From Phenylobacterium sp. (GTDB taxonomy: Bacteria > Pseudomonadota > Alphaproteobacteria > Caulobacterales > Caulobacteraceae): a DNA stretch of 64,000 nt. The stretch is taken from NCBI RefSeq assembly GCF_004297125.1, contig NZ_SCVD01000020.1:186001-250000 (forward strand), in the 5' to 3' direction. Under the pieces are notes generated by a model. It saw nothing but the letters and a program-made list of their open reading frames with translations. It had not been told where the DNA came from and searched no databases. Every line of letters begins with the position of its first letter. Position 1 is the first letter of the stretch. Of this stretch, positions 36,382-44,223 are shown piece after piece. The position numbers and the translations under genes were made by a program.

Positions 36382-38891
36382 GGCGAGCCGTCGTCCGGGT
36401 GGCGGCCGCCGTTGTGGCGGTCGCGCCCGGTGCGCGGGCGGCGACCCCATCGCCGCCCGCGCCGATGACCTTCGAGGAGGTGCTATCGGAGCAGCGCGCC
36501 GTCCGCGGCGCGTGGTTCTCGCCGTCAGGCGACGCCGTGCTCGTCAGCGTCGAACGCAACGACCGACCCACGGGGGGCGCACCGTGGAAGCTGACCGGGA
36601 CCCAGGCCACCGTGTGGCGGCTGGCGGACGGCGCCCCGCGCCCGATCGGCGGGCGGGACGCCGCCTTCCTGCCCTCGCCCTGCGAACCGTGGTCGCCCTC
36701 CGGGCGCTATGTGGCGGGCTTCGTGCTGGACGGCGGCCGAAAGGCGCTCGCCGTCTTCGACCTTCGCCGCGATCGCCTGATCCGCTTCGCCGCCAGCCCC
36801 ACCGTGCAGTGTGTCCGCTGGGTCGGCGAGCGCCTGGCCTTCCCCGCCGCCCCGCCGGGATCGCCGACCCTCGGCGGCGCGGCCGAGGTGGCCGCCGTCC
36901 GCCAGTTGGCGCGCTGGCGGGCGGCATGGTCCGGCGCCGCGCCCCAGGTGACCGTGCATTCCAGCAATCCGGGCGTCGCGGCATCGACGGCGCCGGAGGG
37001 CGGCGGGCTGATGCTGGCGGATCCGGCATCCGGGAGAGCGCAGCTCCTGGCCGAAGGCGCCTACCATACGGTGACGCCGTCTCCCGACGGCCGCCATCTG
37101 GCGGTCGCCCGCTACGGCGCCGACGATCCCGACGCGCTCAGCACCCGCACCGGGCGCCGCAGCGAGCTACAGCTGTTCGAGGCGGGGCCCCGGGGCCTGC
37201 GCCTCGCGCACCGGCTGGACGCCTACGACGTGGATTACGCGAGCTTCGCCTGGTCGGCGGACAGCTCGCAGGTGTTGGCCGCCGCGCGCCCGGTCGGGGG
37301 GCGTCGCGACGGCCTCGTGGCGGTGGAGGCGGCGACCGGCCGGCCGACCGACATCGCCCTCCCCGCGGGCCTGACCCTGGCCCGCGCGCCGGCGGGCGCC
37401 TACAGCCGCTTTCGAGCTGGCGGCTGGATCGGGCGCTCGCCGGCGTTCCTTGGAGTCCGCGCGGACGACCGTGGCCCACCTGCCGCCGCATCCGCGGAAT
37501 ACGGCGCCGCGCCGCCCGCCCGGCTGTTCGCCTGGTCAGACGGCGCCGTCGTCGCCCTCAGCGAGGCCGCGGCCTCCGGCCTCGCGGCCTTGGCCGGCGG
37601 CCCGGACGCCGCGCTGTTCGTGGCGGACGGACGGCTGTGGGCGGCGGCGCCCGGACTGCCCGCACGCCCGGTCTCGCCGGCTGGCCTGGCGGTGACCGGG
37701 CTCGTGGAGGCGCGGCCCAGCATGGGCCTCGCGTCAACCTGGGCCCGTCGCGGCGACCGCGTCGCCGTGCAGGTCCGCGGCGACGAGGGCCTGCGGACCC
37801 TGGTGCTGGACACGCGCGCGGAAGGTGTCGTGCTGGAGGCCGACGCGCCCACAGCGCTCAGCCCGACGCTCGACCGGGCGGTCTTGGCGGAGCGCACCGG
37901 CTGGACGACCGCGCTGCGCCTGTCCGGTCGCACGACGCCGCTGACCACCTTCAACTCGGCGTGGCGAGACCGACCGGTCGCGTCGGTGCAACGGTTCACC
38001 TACCGCATGGGCGATCGCGACCTGGCGGGCTGGATCGTGCACCCCCTGCACCCAACCGCCCGGCCCCCGCCGGCCCTGTTGTGGATCTACGGCGGCCGGA
38101 TCCAGACGGCCAAGCCGCCGCGCGAAGCCGAGGCCGCCTACGCCGGGCCGCCGGTGTTCTCGGCGCAACTCTGGGCCGCGCGCGGCTACGCCGTCATCTA
38201 TCCCAGCACCCCGGCGCCGGCCGCGGCGGACGCGGACGTCGCGGACGCTCTATCCGAAGCCGCGGTCGCAGCGGTCGACCGCGCCGCCGCCGCCGGCTGG
38301 ATCGACCCGGGGCGCGTGGGCGTCATCGGCCACAGCTTCGGCGGCTTCTCGGCCGCGGCGGTGCTGTCGCGGCGCTCGGATCGGTTCGCGGCCGGCGTCG
38401 CCATGAGCGGCGACTACGACTTTGCGGCCGCGTGGGCGCTGCGCGGCCCCTGGGAATGGATGCAGGACGAGGAGAGCCACGCGTTCCGGGAGTCCACGGT
38501 GGGGTTGGTCGAGGCCGGCCAGATCGCGCTGCGGGCGCCGCCGTTTGCAGCCCCGGAGCCCTACCGGCGCGCGAGCCCCTTCTACGCCGCACCCCATATC
38601 CGTTCGCCGCTCATGCTCACGGTGGGCGATCTCGAGATGGGCGCGACGGGGCTGGTCCAGGCGGAGCGCTTCTATGCGGCGCTCAAGCGCAGCGGCAATC
38701 CCGCGGTCCTCGTGCGCTACTGGGGCCAGGGTCACGTGCAGGACGCACCCTGGGCCAGCCGTGACCAATGGGAGCGCTTCAACACCTGGTTCGACCGCTA
38801 TCTCGGACCGACAGGATCGCAGCTCACCGCCGCGCGCCCCGCGGCGCGTCGGGAACCTGCGTCTGCCAGTAGCGGACCCAGGACTCGATGA
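36378..38891 (+). CDS. Lasso-peptide isopeptidase-like protein (prolyl oligopeptidase family)
   Basis: 837 residues from GTG 36378, overlapping the receptor stop by 4 bases. A signal peptide (VRVAAAVVAVAPGARAA) suggests periplasmic location. A beta-propeller-like first 550 residues precede the alpha/beta-hydrolase domain with GHSFGGFSAAAVLS (Ser about 653), Asp about 751 (TVGDLEMG) and His about 786 (GQGHVQDAP). The AtxE family in astexin loci opens the macrolactam ring of lasso peptides. The gene order receptor-isopeptidase beside lasso B and C genes supports this role. Its last 68 bases overlap the convergent cyclase gene. Substrate match is inferred. Confidence 0.88.
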   Translation: MRRAVVRVAAAVVAVAPGARAATPSPPAPMTFEEVLSEQRAVRGAWFSPSGDAVLVSVERNDRPTGGAPWKLTGTQATVWRLADGAPRPIGGRDAAFLPSPCEPWSPSGRYVAGFVLDGGRKALAVFDLRRDRLIRFAASPTVQCVRWVGERLAFPAAPPGSPTLGGAAEVAAVRQLARWRAAWSGAAPQVTVHSSNPGVAASTAPEGGGLMLADPASGRAQLLAEGAYHTVTPSPDGRHLAVARYGADDPDALSTRTGRRSELQLFEAGPRGLRLAHRLDAYDVDYASFAWSADSSQVLAAARPVGGRRDGLVAVEAATGRPTDIALPAGLTLARAPAGAYSRFRAGGWIGRSPAFLGVRADDRGPPAAASAEYGAAPPARLFAWSDGAVVALSEAAASGLAALAGGPDAALFVADGRLWAAAPGLPARPVSPAGLAVTGLVEARPSMGLASTWARRGDRVAVQVRGDEGLRTLVLDTRAEGVVLEADAPTALSPTLDRAVLAERTGWTTALRLSGRTTPLTTFNSAWRDRPVASVQRFTYRMGDRDLAGWIVHPLHPTARPPPALLWIYGGRIQTAKPPREAEAAYAGPPVFSAQLWAARGYAVIYPSTPAPAAADADVADALSEAAVAAVDRAAAAGWIDPGRVGVIGHSFGGFSAAAVLSRRSDRFAAGVAMSGDYDFAAAWALRGPWEWMQDEESHAFRESTVGLVEAGQIALRAPPFAAPEPYRRASPFYAAPHIRSPLMLTVGDLEMGATGLVQAERFYAALKRSGNPAVLVRYWGQGHVQDAPWASRDQWERFNTWFDRYLGPTGSQLTAARPAARREPASASSGPRTR

Positions 38892-40602
38892 GCGCGGCCC
38901 GCGTGAGGCGCGCCCCGGCCGCCGTCCAGATCAACGCCTCCGGCCGAAGCGCCGCCTCCACCGCCGCGCGGTCGAGGACGCCGGCGTCGCACAGCGCCCC
39001 GTCCAGGAGGTGCGGGCGCAGAAAGTCGAGGCTGGCGGCGGCGCGGCGCGCGTAGTGGCTGCCAAGCGCCCCCTTCGAGCGGCGGTCGAGCACCGAGGCC
39101 GGGAGCGTCTTGGCGAACGCGGCGCGCGCCAGGGCGCGGTCGCGGCCGCCCTCGACATGGGTCCAGGTCGGCGTCGCGAGACAGGCCTCGAGCACCGGCT
39201 GCGACAGCAGGGGCTGGACGATGTCGGCGGCGCGGCTGCGGCGCGACCGGCCCCAGTGATGGTGGCCCGTGCCGACAGCCGCCCGGATCTGCAGCTGCTT
39301 GGCGGGCGGAAGGTCGTCGAGATCCCGAAGCCAGGGATGCCGCGCGACGGCGGGACCGGCGCGGACGCGTGGCCCCAGCAGGGTCGACCACCCGCCGTCC
39401 GGCCCGGGCGGCGTTCCATGCGACGCCTCCCACAGCACCGACCACACCGAGCGGCGGAGCCATCGGGGCCAGGCCGTGATCAGCGGATGGCGCCACGCGC
39501 GCGCGCCCTGGCTCCTGAAGAGGTCGGCGATCACCTGCGCCGTCGGGAGCTGGAAGAAGACGGCGTCGCCGCCTTGTCCGCCGAAGATGGCCGTCGCGCC
39601 GAGCGCCTGGGCGCGGGCCGCCGCATCGCGGTCGCGCGGCGTGTCGAGGCCCGACAGCGCCGGCCCGACATGACGGGCCAGTTCGGCGAAGTCCGCCTCG
39701 ACGAGCGGCGGCGCCTCACGGTCGACGGTGACGAGCGGAAGGCCGAGTTGCGTACAGACCGCGCCGGCCCACTGGCGCTCGTCGCCCGCCGCATCCGCCA
39801 CGTGGTAGTTGACCGCCGCCGCGACCCGATCCCCGGCGCCGCAGAGGGCCAAGCCCGCGCAGACGATCGAGGAGTCGAGGCCGCCGGATGCGTCCACGAG
39901 GATGCGCGCGTGCGGTCGGGCCAGGCCCTCGACCGCCCGCACGACGACGTCGCGCAAGGCCTCGGCCGACAGCGCCGTCCCGCGTCGGGCGACATCGGAC
40001 GGCCGCCAGATCGCGACGTCCCGGTCCGCGGGCCCCGCGAACTCGCGGAGCACGCCCGGCGCAAGCGCGGCGTAACCCGCCAATGGCGAGAGGTGCCCGG
40101 TGGCGTAGGCGTCGGCGACGACGGCGGTGATCGCGTCCCAGTCGAGACCCGCCTCCGCCGGCGCGAAGCCGGGCGGAAGGTGGGTCGTGTCGTCCGCGAC
40201 GGCGACGAGGTCGCCGCGTCGCCAGGTGATCGCATCGAGGCCCCCGGACGGCTCGCGGAAGGCGGCCACAAGGCCATCGTTCGGGTCGGTGAACAGCGCG
40301 ACGTAGGCGCCCCAGGCGTCATCCCGCAGGCGGCGCGCGGCGAGGGTCGGATCGCCGGGCAGCGCCGGCGGACAAGCCCGACCGCCTCCGCGACTCTCCA
40401 GGACGTGGCCCAGCACCACCGCGCTGTCGCCGAGGTGGTGCAGCGCGGGGCCGCGGCCTTCGATCGTCCAGACTTCGAGCCCCTCCCGGCGAAGCGCCGG
40501 CCGCCACGCGGGGCGGGCGGCAAGTTGCGCCGACCAGCTCGCGGCGCAGGCGGTCCCGCCCTCCGACGCGGGCGGCCAACCAAAGGCGAGGTAGCGCTGC
40601 AT
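38824..40602 (-). CDS. Lasso-peptide macrolactam synthetase (asparagine synthetase homologue, C protein)
   Basis: 592 residues. N-terminal glutamine-amidotransferase-like part with YLAFGWPPASEGG but no catalytic cysteine after the start methionine, and a C-terminal ATP-pyrophosphatase domain with the PP-loop DASGGLDSSIVCAG (about 237-250). In lasso synthesis the C protein adenylates the Asp or Glu side chain and closes the ring with Gly1. It ends in overlap with the isopeptidase gene and starts 5 bases after the B gene stop. Start ATG 40602 was chosen because upstream sequence overlaps the B gene and is Arg-rich. Confidence 0.93.
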   Translation of the reverse strand: MQRYLAFGWPPASEGGTACAASWSAQLAARPAWRPALRREGLEVWTIEGRGPALHHLGDSAVVLGHVLESRGGGRACPPALPGDPTLAARRLRDDAWGAYVALFTDPNDGLVAAFREPSGGLDAITWRRGDLVAVADDTTHLPPGFAPAEAGLDWDAITAVVADAYATGHLSPLAGYAALAPGVLREFAGPADRDVAIWRPSDVARRGTALSAEALRDVVVRAVEGLARPHARILVDASGGLDSSIVCAGLALCGAGDRVAAAVNYHVADAAGDERQWAGAVCTQLGLPLVTVDREAPPLVEADFAELARHVGPALSGLDTPRDRDAAARAQALGATAIFGGQGGDAVFFQLPTAQVIADLFRSQGARAWRHPLITAWPRWLRRSVWSVLWEASHGTPPGPDGGWSTLLGPRVRAGPAVARHPWLRDLDDLPPAKQLQIRAAVGTGHHHWGRSRRSRAADIVQPLLSQPVLEACLATPTWTHVEGGRDRALARAAFAKTLPASVLDRRSKGALGSHYARRAAASLDFLRPHLLDGALCDAGVLDRAAVEAALRPEALIWTAAGARLTRAALIESWVRYWQTQVPDAPRGARR

Positions 40603-40607
40603 CCGGA

Positions 40608-41243
40608 TCAGGTCGCCAGAATCGGGGTGTAGGTGGCGAGGCGCTCGGGCGCGTCGTCCAAGGCGACGCCGTCGGCCTCTATCCAGCAGTGCGCCTTGAA
40701 GGGCCACACGGCGACGCCGAAGACCCAATCGGCGGCGAGTCCCGAGTGGTGCAGGAAGCGCATCAGCAGGAAGCTGCGCACGAGGCACTTGCCGGAAACG
40801 GGCAGCCACACGACCAGCCACTCGAAGATGCGAGCGGCACGGAACACCTCGGGGCCGCGGGCGGCCGGTCGATCGACCGTAGCGTATCGCAGGAGATGCT
40901 CGAACGAGCGTCGGCGGTAGTGGCGGAGGTAATCGACCCAGGCGCGGCCCAAGCGCCAGACGTCTGCGACGCGGACCTCGGGCCAGGGGGCGTCGCGCAG
41001 GTCGCGCAAGGGCCTCGCGCGGCGCGTTTCGCGCGGAGCATCGCGCCGCCGGTAGCCCGCGGCGGCCAGCACGTCGGCGAGCTGGCGGGCGTCGCGCGAT
41101 GCCTCGCCGTTCTGCAGCGCGCGCCAGGCGCCGGCGGCGCCGGGCAGGCAGAAGTAGGCGTCCTTTGTGACGTCGAGGAGCACGACGTCGTCCCCCACCA
41201 GGGCGAGGTGCGCGGTCGGATGAGATGGGCTGCGGGCGTCCAT
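40608..41243 (-). CDS. Lasso-peptide B protein: RRE fused to transglutaminase-like leader peptidase
   Basis: 211 residues. The first 85 or so residues (HLALVGDDVVLLDVTKDAYFCLPGAAGAWRALQNGE) are a PqqD-like RiPP recognition element that binds the leader. The rest is a papain/transglutaminase-like protease with Cys153 (SGKCLVRSFLLMRFL), His185 (KAHCWIEADG) and Asp196 or 197. It removes the leader peptide before ring closure. Fused B proteins are usual in Proteobacteria. The gene starts 43 bases after the precursor gene stop and is followed at once by the C gene. Confidence 0.93.
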   Translation of the reverse strand: MDARSPSHPTAHLALVGDDVVLLDVTKDAYFCLPGAAGAWRALQNGEASRDARQLADVLAAAGYRRRDAPRETRRARPLRDLRDAPWPEVRVADVWRLGRAWVDYLRHYRRRSFEHLLRYATVDRPAARGPEVFRAARIFEWLVVWLPVSGKCLVRSFLLMRFLHHSGLAADWVFGVAVWPFKAHCWIEADGVALDDAPERLATYTPILAT

Positions 41244-41286
41244 GGCGAGCGGGCGCCGGGCCCCGAAGGACCCGGCGCCGACGGGC

Positions 41287-41412
41287 TCACAGCGGCTGGA
41301 AGCTCGTCTCTTCGTCCTCGGGCTCCGGCTTGTTCTCCTGGCCGTGGGTGGACGCCTTGGCGCCGCCGAGCGGCAGGAGTTGGAAGTTCCGAGGATCGAG
41401 CAGGTTCGTCAT
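41287..41412 (-). CDS. Lasso-peptide precursor, 41 residues
   Basis: Read on the minus strand: ATG at 41412, stop at 41289-41287, with GGGAGG 5 bases upstream (41418-41423). Leader MTNLLDPRNFQLLPLGGAK plus ASTH ends with Thr at -2 of the cut site, the conserved leader mark of lasso peptides. The core would be GQENKPEPEDEETSFQPL, 18 residues, starting with Gly1. Glu9 fits a 9-residue ring; Glu7 gives a 7-residue ring; position 8 is Pro and cannot close. The gene directly precedes the B and C genes. The leader resembles those of astexin- and caulosegnin-type precursors; the exact core border is inferred from the Thr(-2) rule. Confidence 0.9.
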   Translation of the reverse strand: MTNLLDPRNFQLLPLGGAKASTHGQENKPEPEDEETSFQPL

Positions 41413-41471
41413 ATCAACCTCCCAGTGTTGCCGCAGGATTGCGACAACCTCAGTCCACAACCTGGGATGTG

Positions 41472-41489
41472 TATATTCAATCTATATTC
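41472..41489. promoter_or_regulatory. Direct repeats in the lasso precursor promoter region
   Basis: TATATTC occurs at 41472-41478 and again at 41483-41489, 11 bases apart, i.e. one helical turn, in a 74-base AT-rich spacer between the GntR gene stop and the precursor start (41419-41492). On the minus strand they read GAATATA-N4-GAATATA. They could be a binding site for the GntR-type protein encoded just upstream or part of the precursor promoter. Confidence 0.5.
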
Positions 41490-41492
41490 GCA

Positions 41493-42131
41493 CTATTTTC
41501 CGGAGCCCCGCGTCGCTGCCTCCAGCGCCGCCGCGAGCCGGTCGGACTCGCGGATCCGCACCGCGTGGAACTGGCGCAGGGCCGCCAGCCGTTCGCCGCG
41601 CGAGACGTCGTTCTGGAGCAGCAGCCGCGCTTCCGGCTCGAGGTCGTGCAGCACCTGCGCCTCGATCCGCCGGACCGGCCCGAGCTGGATCTGCACGACG
41701 CGGAAAGCCCCGATCAGCAACCGACTGCCGGTCGCGCCCACCCATTGGCGATACCGATCCTCCACGCTTGCCACGGGGTCGAACGGCGGCTCCTCAGGGT
41801 CCGACGACACCTCCGCCGTCGGCGCCGGCATGCGGCTCGACCGCCGGGGCTCCAGGGCGATCAGCAGGTGCGCCAGGCTCCGCCGATAGAGGTCGGCGAC
41901 GTCGACGGCGCCCAGCCGCCGCACGAAATAGCCCTGCCCCCGACGGTCCTCGAGCACGCCTTCGCCGGCCAGGCGCGACAGCGCCTCGCGGACCGGCGTG
42001 GTGGACAGCCCCAGGTCGTCGGCGAGATCGACGGCGGTCGCGCGGGCGCCCGGCGGCAGCGCGCCGCGCAGCAGGCGATCCCGGATCGCCGTGAGCGCCA
42101 TTTGGAAGGGTTCGGCCTGGGCTTCGGCCAT
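41493..42131 (-). CDS. GntR-family transcriptional regulator of the lasso locus
   Basis: 212 residues from ATG 42131. N-terminal winged helix: FQMALTAIRDRLLRGALPPGARATAVDLADDLGLSTTPVREALSRLAGEGVLEDRRGQGYFVRRL, then an alpha-helical C-terminal part of about 140 residues. It is the first gene of the precursor-B-C transcription unit direction, and the gap to the precursor (80 bases) holds repeated TATATTC sites. A similar palindrome GAATATTC lies upstream of its own start (42243-42250). Regulators of this type occur in lasso loci of Caulobacterales; ligand unknown. Confidence 0.88.
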   Translation of the reverse strand: MAEAQAEPFQMALTAIRDRLLRGALPPGARATAVDLADDLGLSTTPVREALSRLAGEGVLEDRRGQGYFVRRLGAVDVADLYRRSLAHLLIALEPRRSSRMPAPTAEVSSDPEEPPFDPVASVEDRYRQWVGATGSRLLIGAFRVVQIQLGPVRRIEAQVLHDLEPEARLLLQNDVSRGERLAALRQFHAVRIRESDRLAAALEAATRGSGK

Positions 42132-42242
42132 CACTGACTCCGTCGGCCTGCGAAGGGCGAAGGCGGAAGGAGGCGCGGCGGGCCTTGGACGTGACAAGGG
42201 CGATATTTCCTCCCGAACACCCGCGCCGTCTGCGCCGCCCGC

Positions 42243-42250
42243 GAATATTC
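42243..42250. promoter_or_regulatory. Palindrome upstream of GntR gene
   Basis: GAATATTC, 112 bases before the GntR start, shares the GAATAT word with the repeats in front of the precursor gene. It may be an autoregulatory site. The rest of 42132-42314 shows no gene. Confidence 0.35.
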
Positions 42251-42314
42251 ACAATGCACGCCAGGAAATGGCGGACCGGTCGCCGGATTCGACACGGCCC
42301 GCCGCGCCCTCGGG

Positions 42315-43262
42315 CTACGTCGCGACCGCCCGCGCCGCCTTCGGCCCGATGCGCACGCAGCGTACGCCCCGGCGCCGGGCCTGTTCGGCGAGGTTCATCG
42401 CCGGCCCGAACGGCGGCGCGCCGGCTTCGGCGGCCCGGCCCAGGCTCTCCGGCAGCACCAGCACGCACACCGGCTGCAGCGCCATGAGCTGGTCGTTGGC
42501 GCGGAACGGGGCGGCGCGGCCGAACCGCTCGAAGTCGGGGCGCGCCAGGACGAGCCGCACGCCCTTCTGCTGGGCCCAGCGCTTGGCCAGCCGCTCGCCG
42601 CCCTTGGCGCCGGTGAGGGCCAGGCTCATGCCGGGGTACTCCGTCCGCGCCCAGTTGAGGGCGTCGAAGATGCGGCCCGCGTCCTCCGGCGCGTCGCTGC
42701 GCGGCGAGGCGCGGAAGGCGACAACTTCGTCGCCCGGGTGGGCCACGGCCCGCTTGCGGTCCTCGATCGCGCGGAGCGCCGCCTGGGCGTCGAGCTGGGC
42801 GGCGCTGATCCCGCCGCGCACCGATCCGCGCCAGGGGCTCCAGACTTCGCCGGTGGCCACCGCATAGGCCTCGGCGGCCGCGTCCCGGACGAAGCCCATC
42901 GCCGCGGCGGCCACGTCGAGCGCGTCCGCGCGGGCCTTGGCCTCCTGCAGGTCGACGTCGGCGACCTCGGAGCCGTCGAAGGTCCGCAGCCGGTCAGCCA
43001 GCTGTTCGCGCTCGCGGTCGGCGTCGCGCTCGAGCCGCTGCACGCCGGCGTGCAGGCCGCCGATCAGGGTCTCGCAGATCGGGACGACATGGTCCTCGAG
43101 CGCGCCGCCCAGCAGCATGTCGAGCGCCTCGCCCAGCAGGGCGCGGCCGAGCTGCACGAGCTGCGGCTCGGTGGGATGAGGACGCGGGTCCTGCAGCGCG
43201 GCGGTCCGCGCGTCGAAGCCGTCGAGGTCGGCGGTGTTGAGGAAGGTGGGATGCGGTCGCAT
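42315..43262 (-). CDS. DUF2493-domain protein, plasmid accessory
   Basis: 315 residues from ATG 43262. The C-terminal half has VVAFRASPRSDAPEDAGRIFDALNWARTEYPGMSLALTGAKGGERLAKRWAQQKGVRLVLARPDFERFGRAAPFRANDQLMALQPVCVLVLP, the DUF2493 (YspA/SLOG-like) pattern, probably a nucleotide-binding Rossmann fold. The N-terminal 170 residues are helical. Genes of this family are frequent in alphaproteobacterial plasmids and ICEs; the function is unknown. The frame stays open upstream to 43916 without HTH or motif content; ATG 43262 follows CAGGAGACC. Confidence 0.85.
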   Translation of the reverse strand: MRPHPTFLNTADLDGFDARTAALQDPRPHPTEPQLVQLGRALLGEALDMLLGGALEDHVVPICETLIGGLHAGVQRLERDADREREQLADRLRTFDGSEVADVDLQEAKARADALDVAAAAMGFVRDAAAEAYAVATGEVWSPWRGSVRGGISAAQLDAQAALRAIEDRKRAVAHPGDEVVAFRASPRSDAPEDAGRIFDALNWARTEYPGMSLALTGAKGGERLAKRWAQQKGVRLVLARPDFERFGRAAPFRANDQLMALQPVCVLVLPESLGRAAEAGAPPFGPAMNLAEQARRRGVRCVRIGPKAARAVAT

Positions 43263-43535
43263 GGCGGTCTCCTGAGGCTGCGAGCCGAAGCTCGCGACCT
43301 CCGGCCGCCGGGCGGGCCCGCGGGCCAGGGCGCCGCAAGGCGGCGACAGCGCACCCTTGCCGGCGGGCCGGGCCGGTGGCGCTCCGTCGCGACCCTCCGC
43401 TTCGGCGGCGCGGGGGAGACCGCGCCCGACCACGCTCCCGGCCCTCCCCCGCCGACCGACGGGGTTCGGCGAACGCGCCCTTGAGCCGGAGCGTCGGCGA
43501 CCTACCTGAATCTGAGGACAAGCCGGGAGAGCGTG

Positions 43536-43772
43536 ATGGCCCTGGACAAGTACACGCTGCACAAGGACGCCAAGAGCGAGACGTGGCGCCTCGAGAAGGA
43601 GGGCTCGGATCGCGCGAAGCGCGTGTTCGAGACGAAGGCCGACGCCCTGACCGGCCTCCGCGACGCGGTGGGACCGGGCGGTGGTTCGGTGCGGATCCGC
43701 AAGGTCGACAACACGATCCAGGAAGAGCGGACCTATCCCCGCGCGAAGGATCCGAAGAAGACGCCCGGCTAG
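43536..43772 (+). CDS. DUF2188-domain protein
   Basis: 78 residues from ATG (GTG three bases before is an alternative) with GGGAGA upstream. YTLHKDAKSETWRLEKEGSDRAKRVFETKADALTGLRDAVGPGGGSVRIRKVDNTIQEERTYPR follows the DUF2188 pattern of a short beta-alpha-beta protein. Function unknown. It is the only plus-strand gene in this stretch, so probably its own transcription unit. Confidence 0.8.
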   Translation: MALDKYTLHKDAKSETWRLEKEGSDRAKRVFETKADALTGLRDAVGPGGGSVRIRKVDNTIQEERTYPRAKDPKKTPG

Positions 43773-43854
43773 TCGGTCCCCGAGCCGTCGGCGCCTGGCG
43801 CGAGGGCAGCCCTCGGCGCGCGCGCCTGGCGCTCGCCTCCACCCCAGGGTGGCG

Positions 43855-44067
43855 TCAGTGCTGACTGATCGGCGCCTTCGGCCCGAACCGCGCCTCCAGC
43901 TCCCCCCGAAGGTCATCGACCTCGCGCTGGAGCCGCTCCAACTCGGCGGCCGACGCCCCGTCGGCGCGCGCGATGAGGCCGATGCAGCGATCGACGATCG
44001 CCAGCGCGTCCTGCCGGCCGCGGACCCGAAGCCGCAGGTCCAGAAAGTAGGCGAGGTATTCGTCCAT
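43855..44067 (-). CDS. Small hypothetical protein with coiled-coil
   Basis: 70 residues: MDEYLAYFLDLRLRVRGRQDALAIVDRCIGLIARADGASAAELERLQREVDDLRGELEARFGPKAP. The second half has heptad-like leucines consistent with a coiled coil. No named family. ATG 44067 chosen because the upstream extension (to 44178) is Arg/Trp-rich and atypical. It lies between the DUF2188 gene and the ParB-like gene. Confidence 0.6.
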   Translation of the reverse strand: MDEYLAYFLDLRLRVRGRQDALAIVDRCIGLIARADGASAAELERLQREVDDLRGELEARFGPKAPISQH

Positions 44068-44223
44068 GCCGTCCCGTCGTGAAGGCGCGCGCCACCCGGT
44101 ACAGCCTGCCGGCAAGTCGCACGACCAGGATCCGCGAACCAAGCTGTGGCGCAGGGTCGCAGGGTTGCGGCAGCGCACGCCCCCGCCGGACGACGGGAGC
44201 GTGCGTGACCGAACGAGGCCAGC

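Noticed and set aside
41413..42314. Second lasso precursor gene
   Set aside because: No second short frame with a Gly start after a Thr(-2) leader and a ribosome-binding site was found in this stretch.
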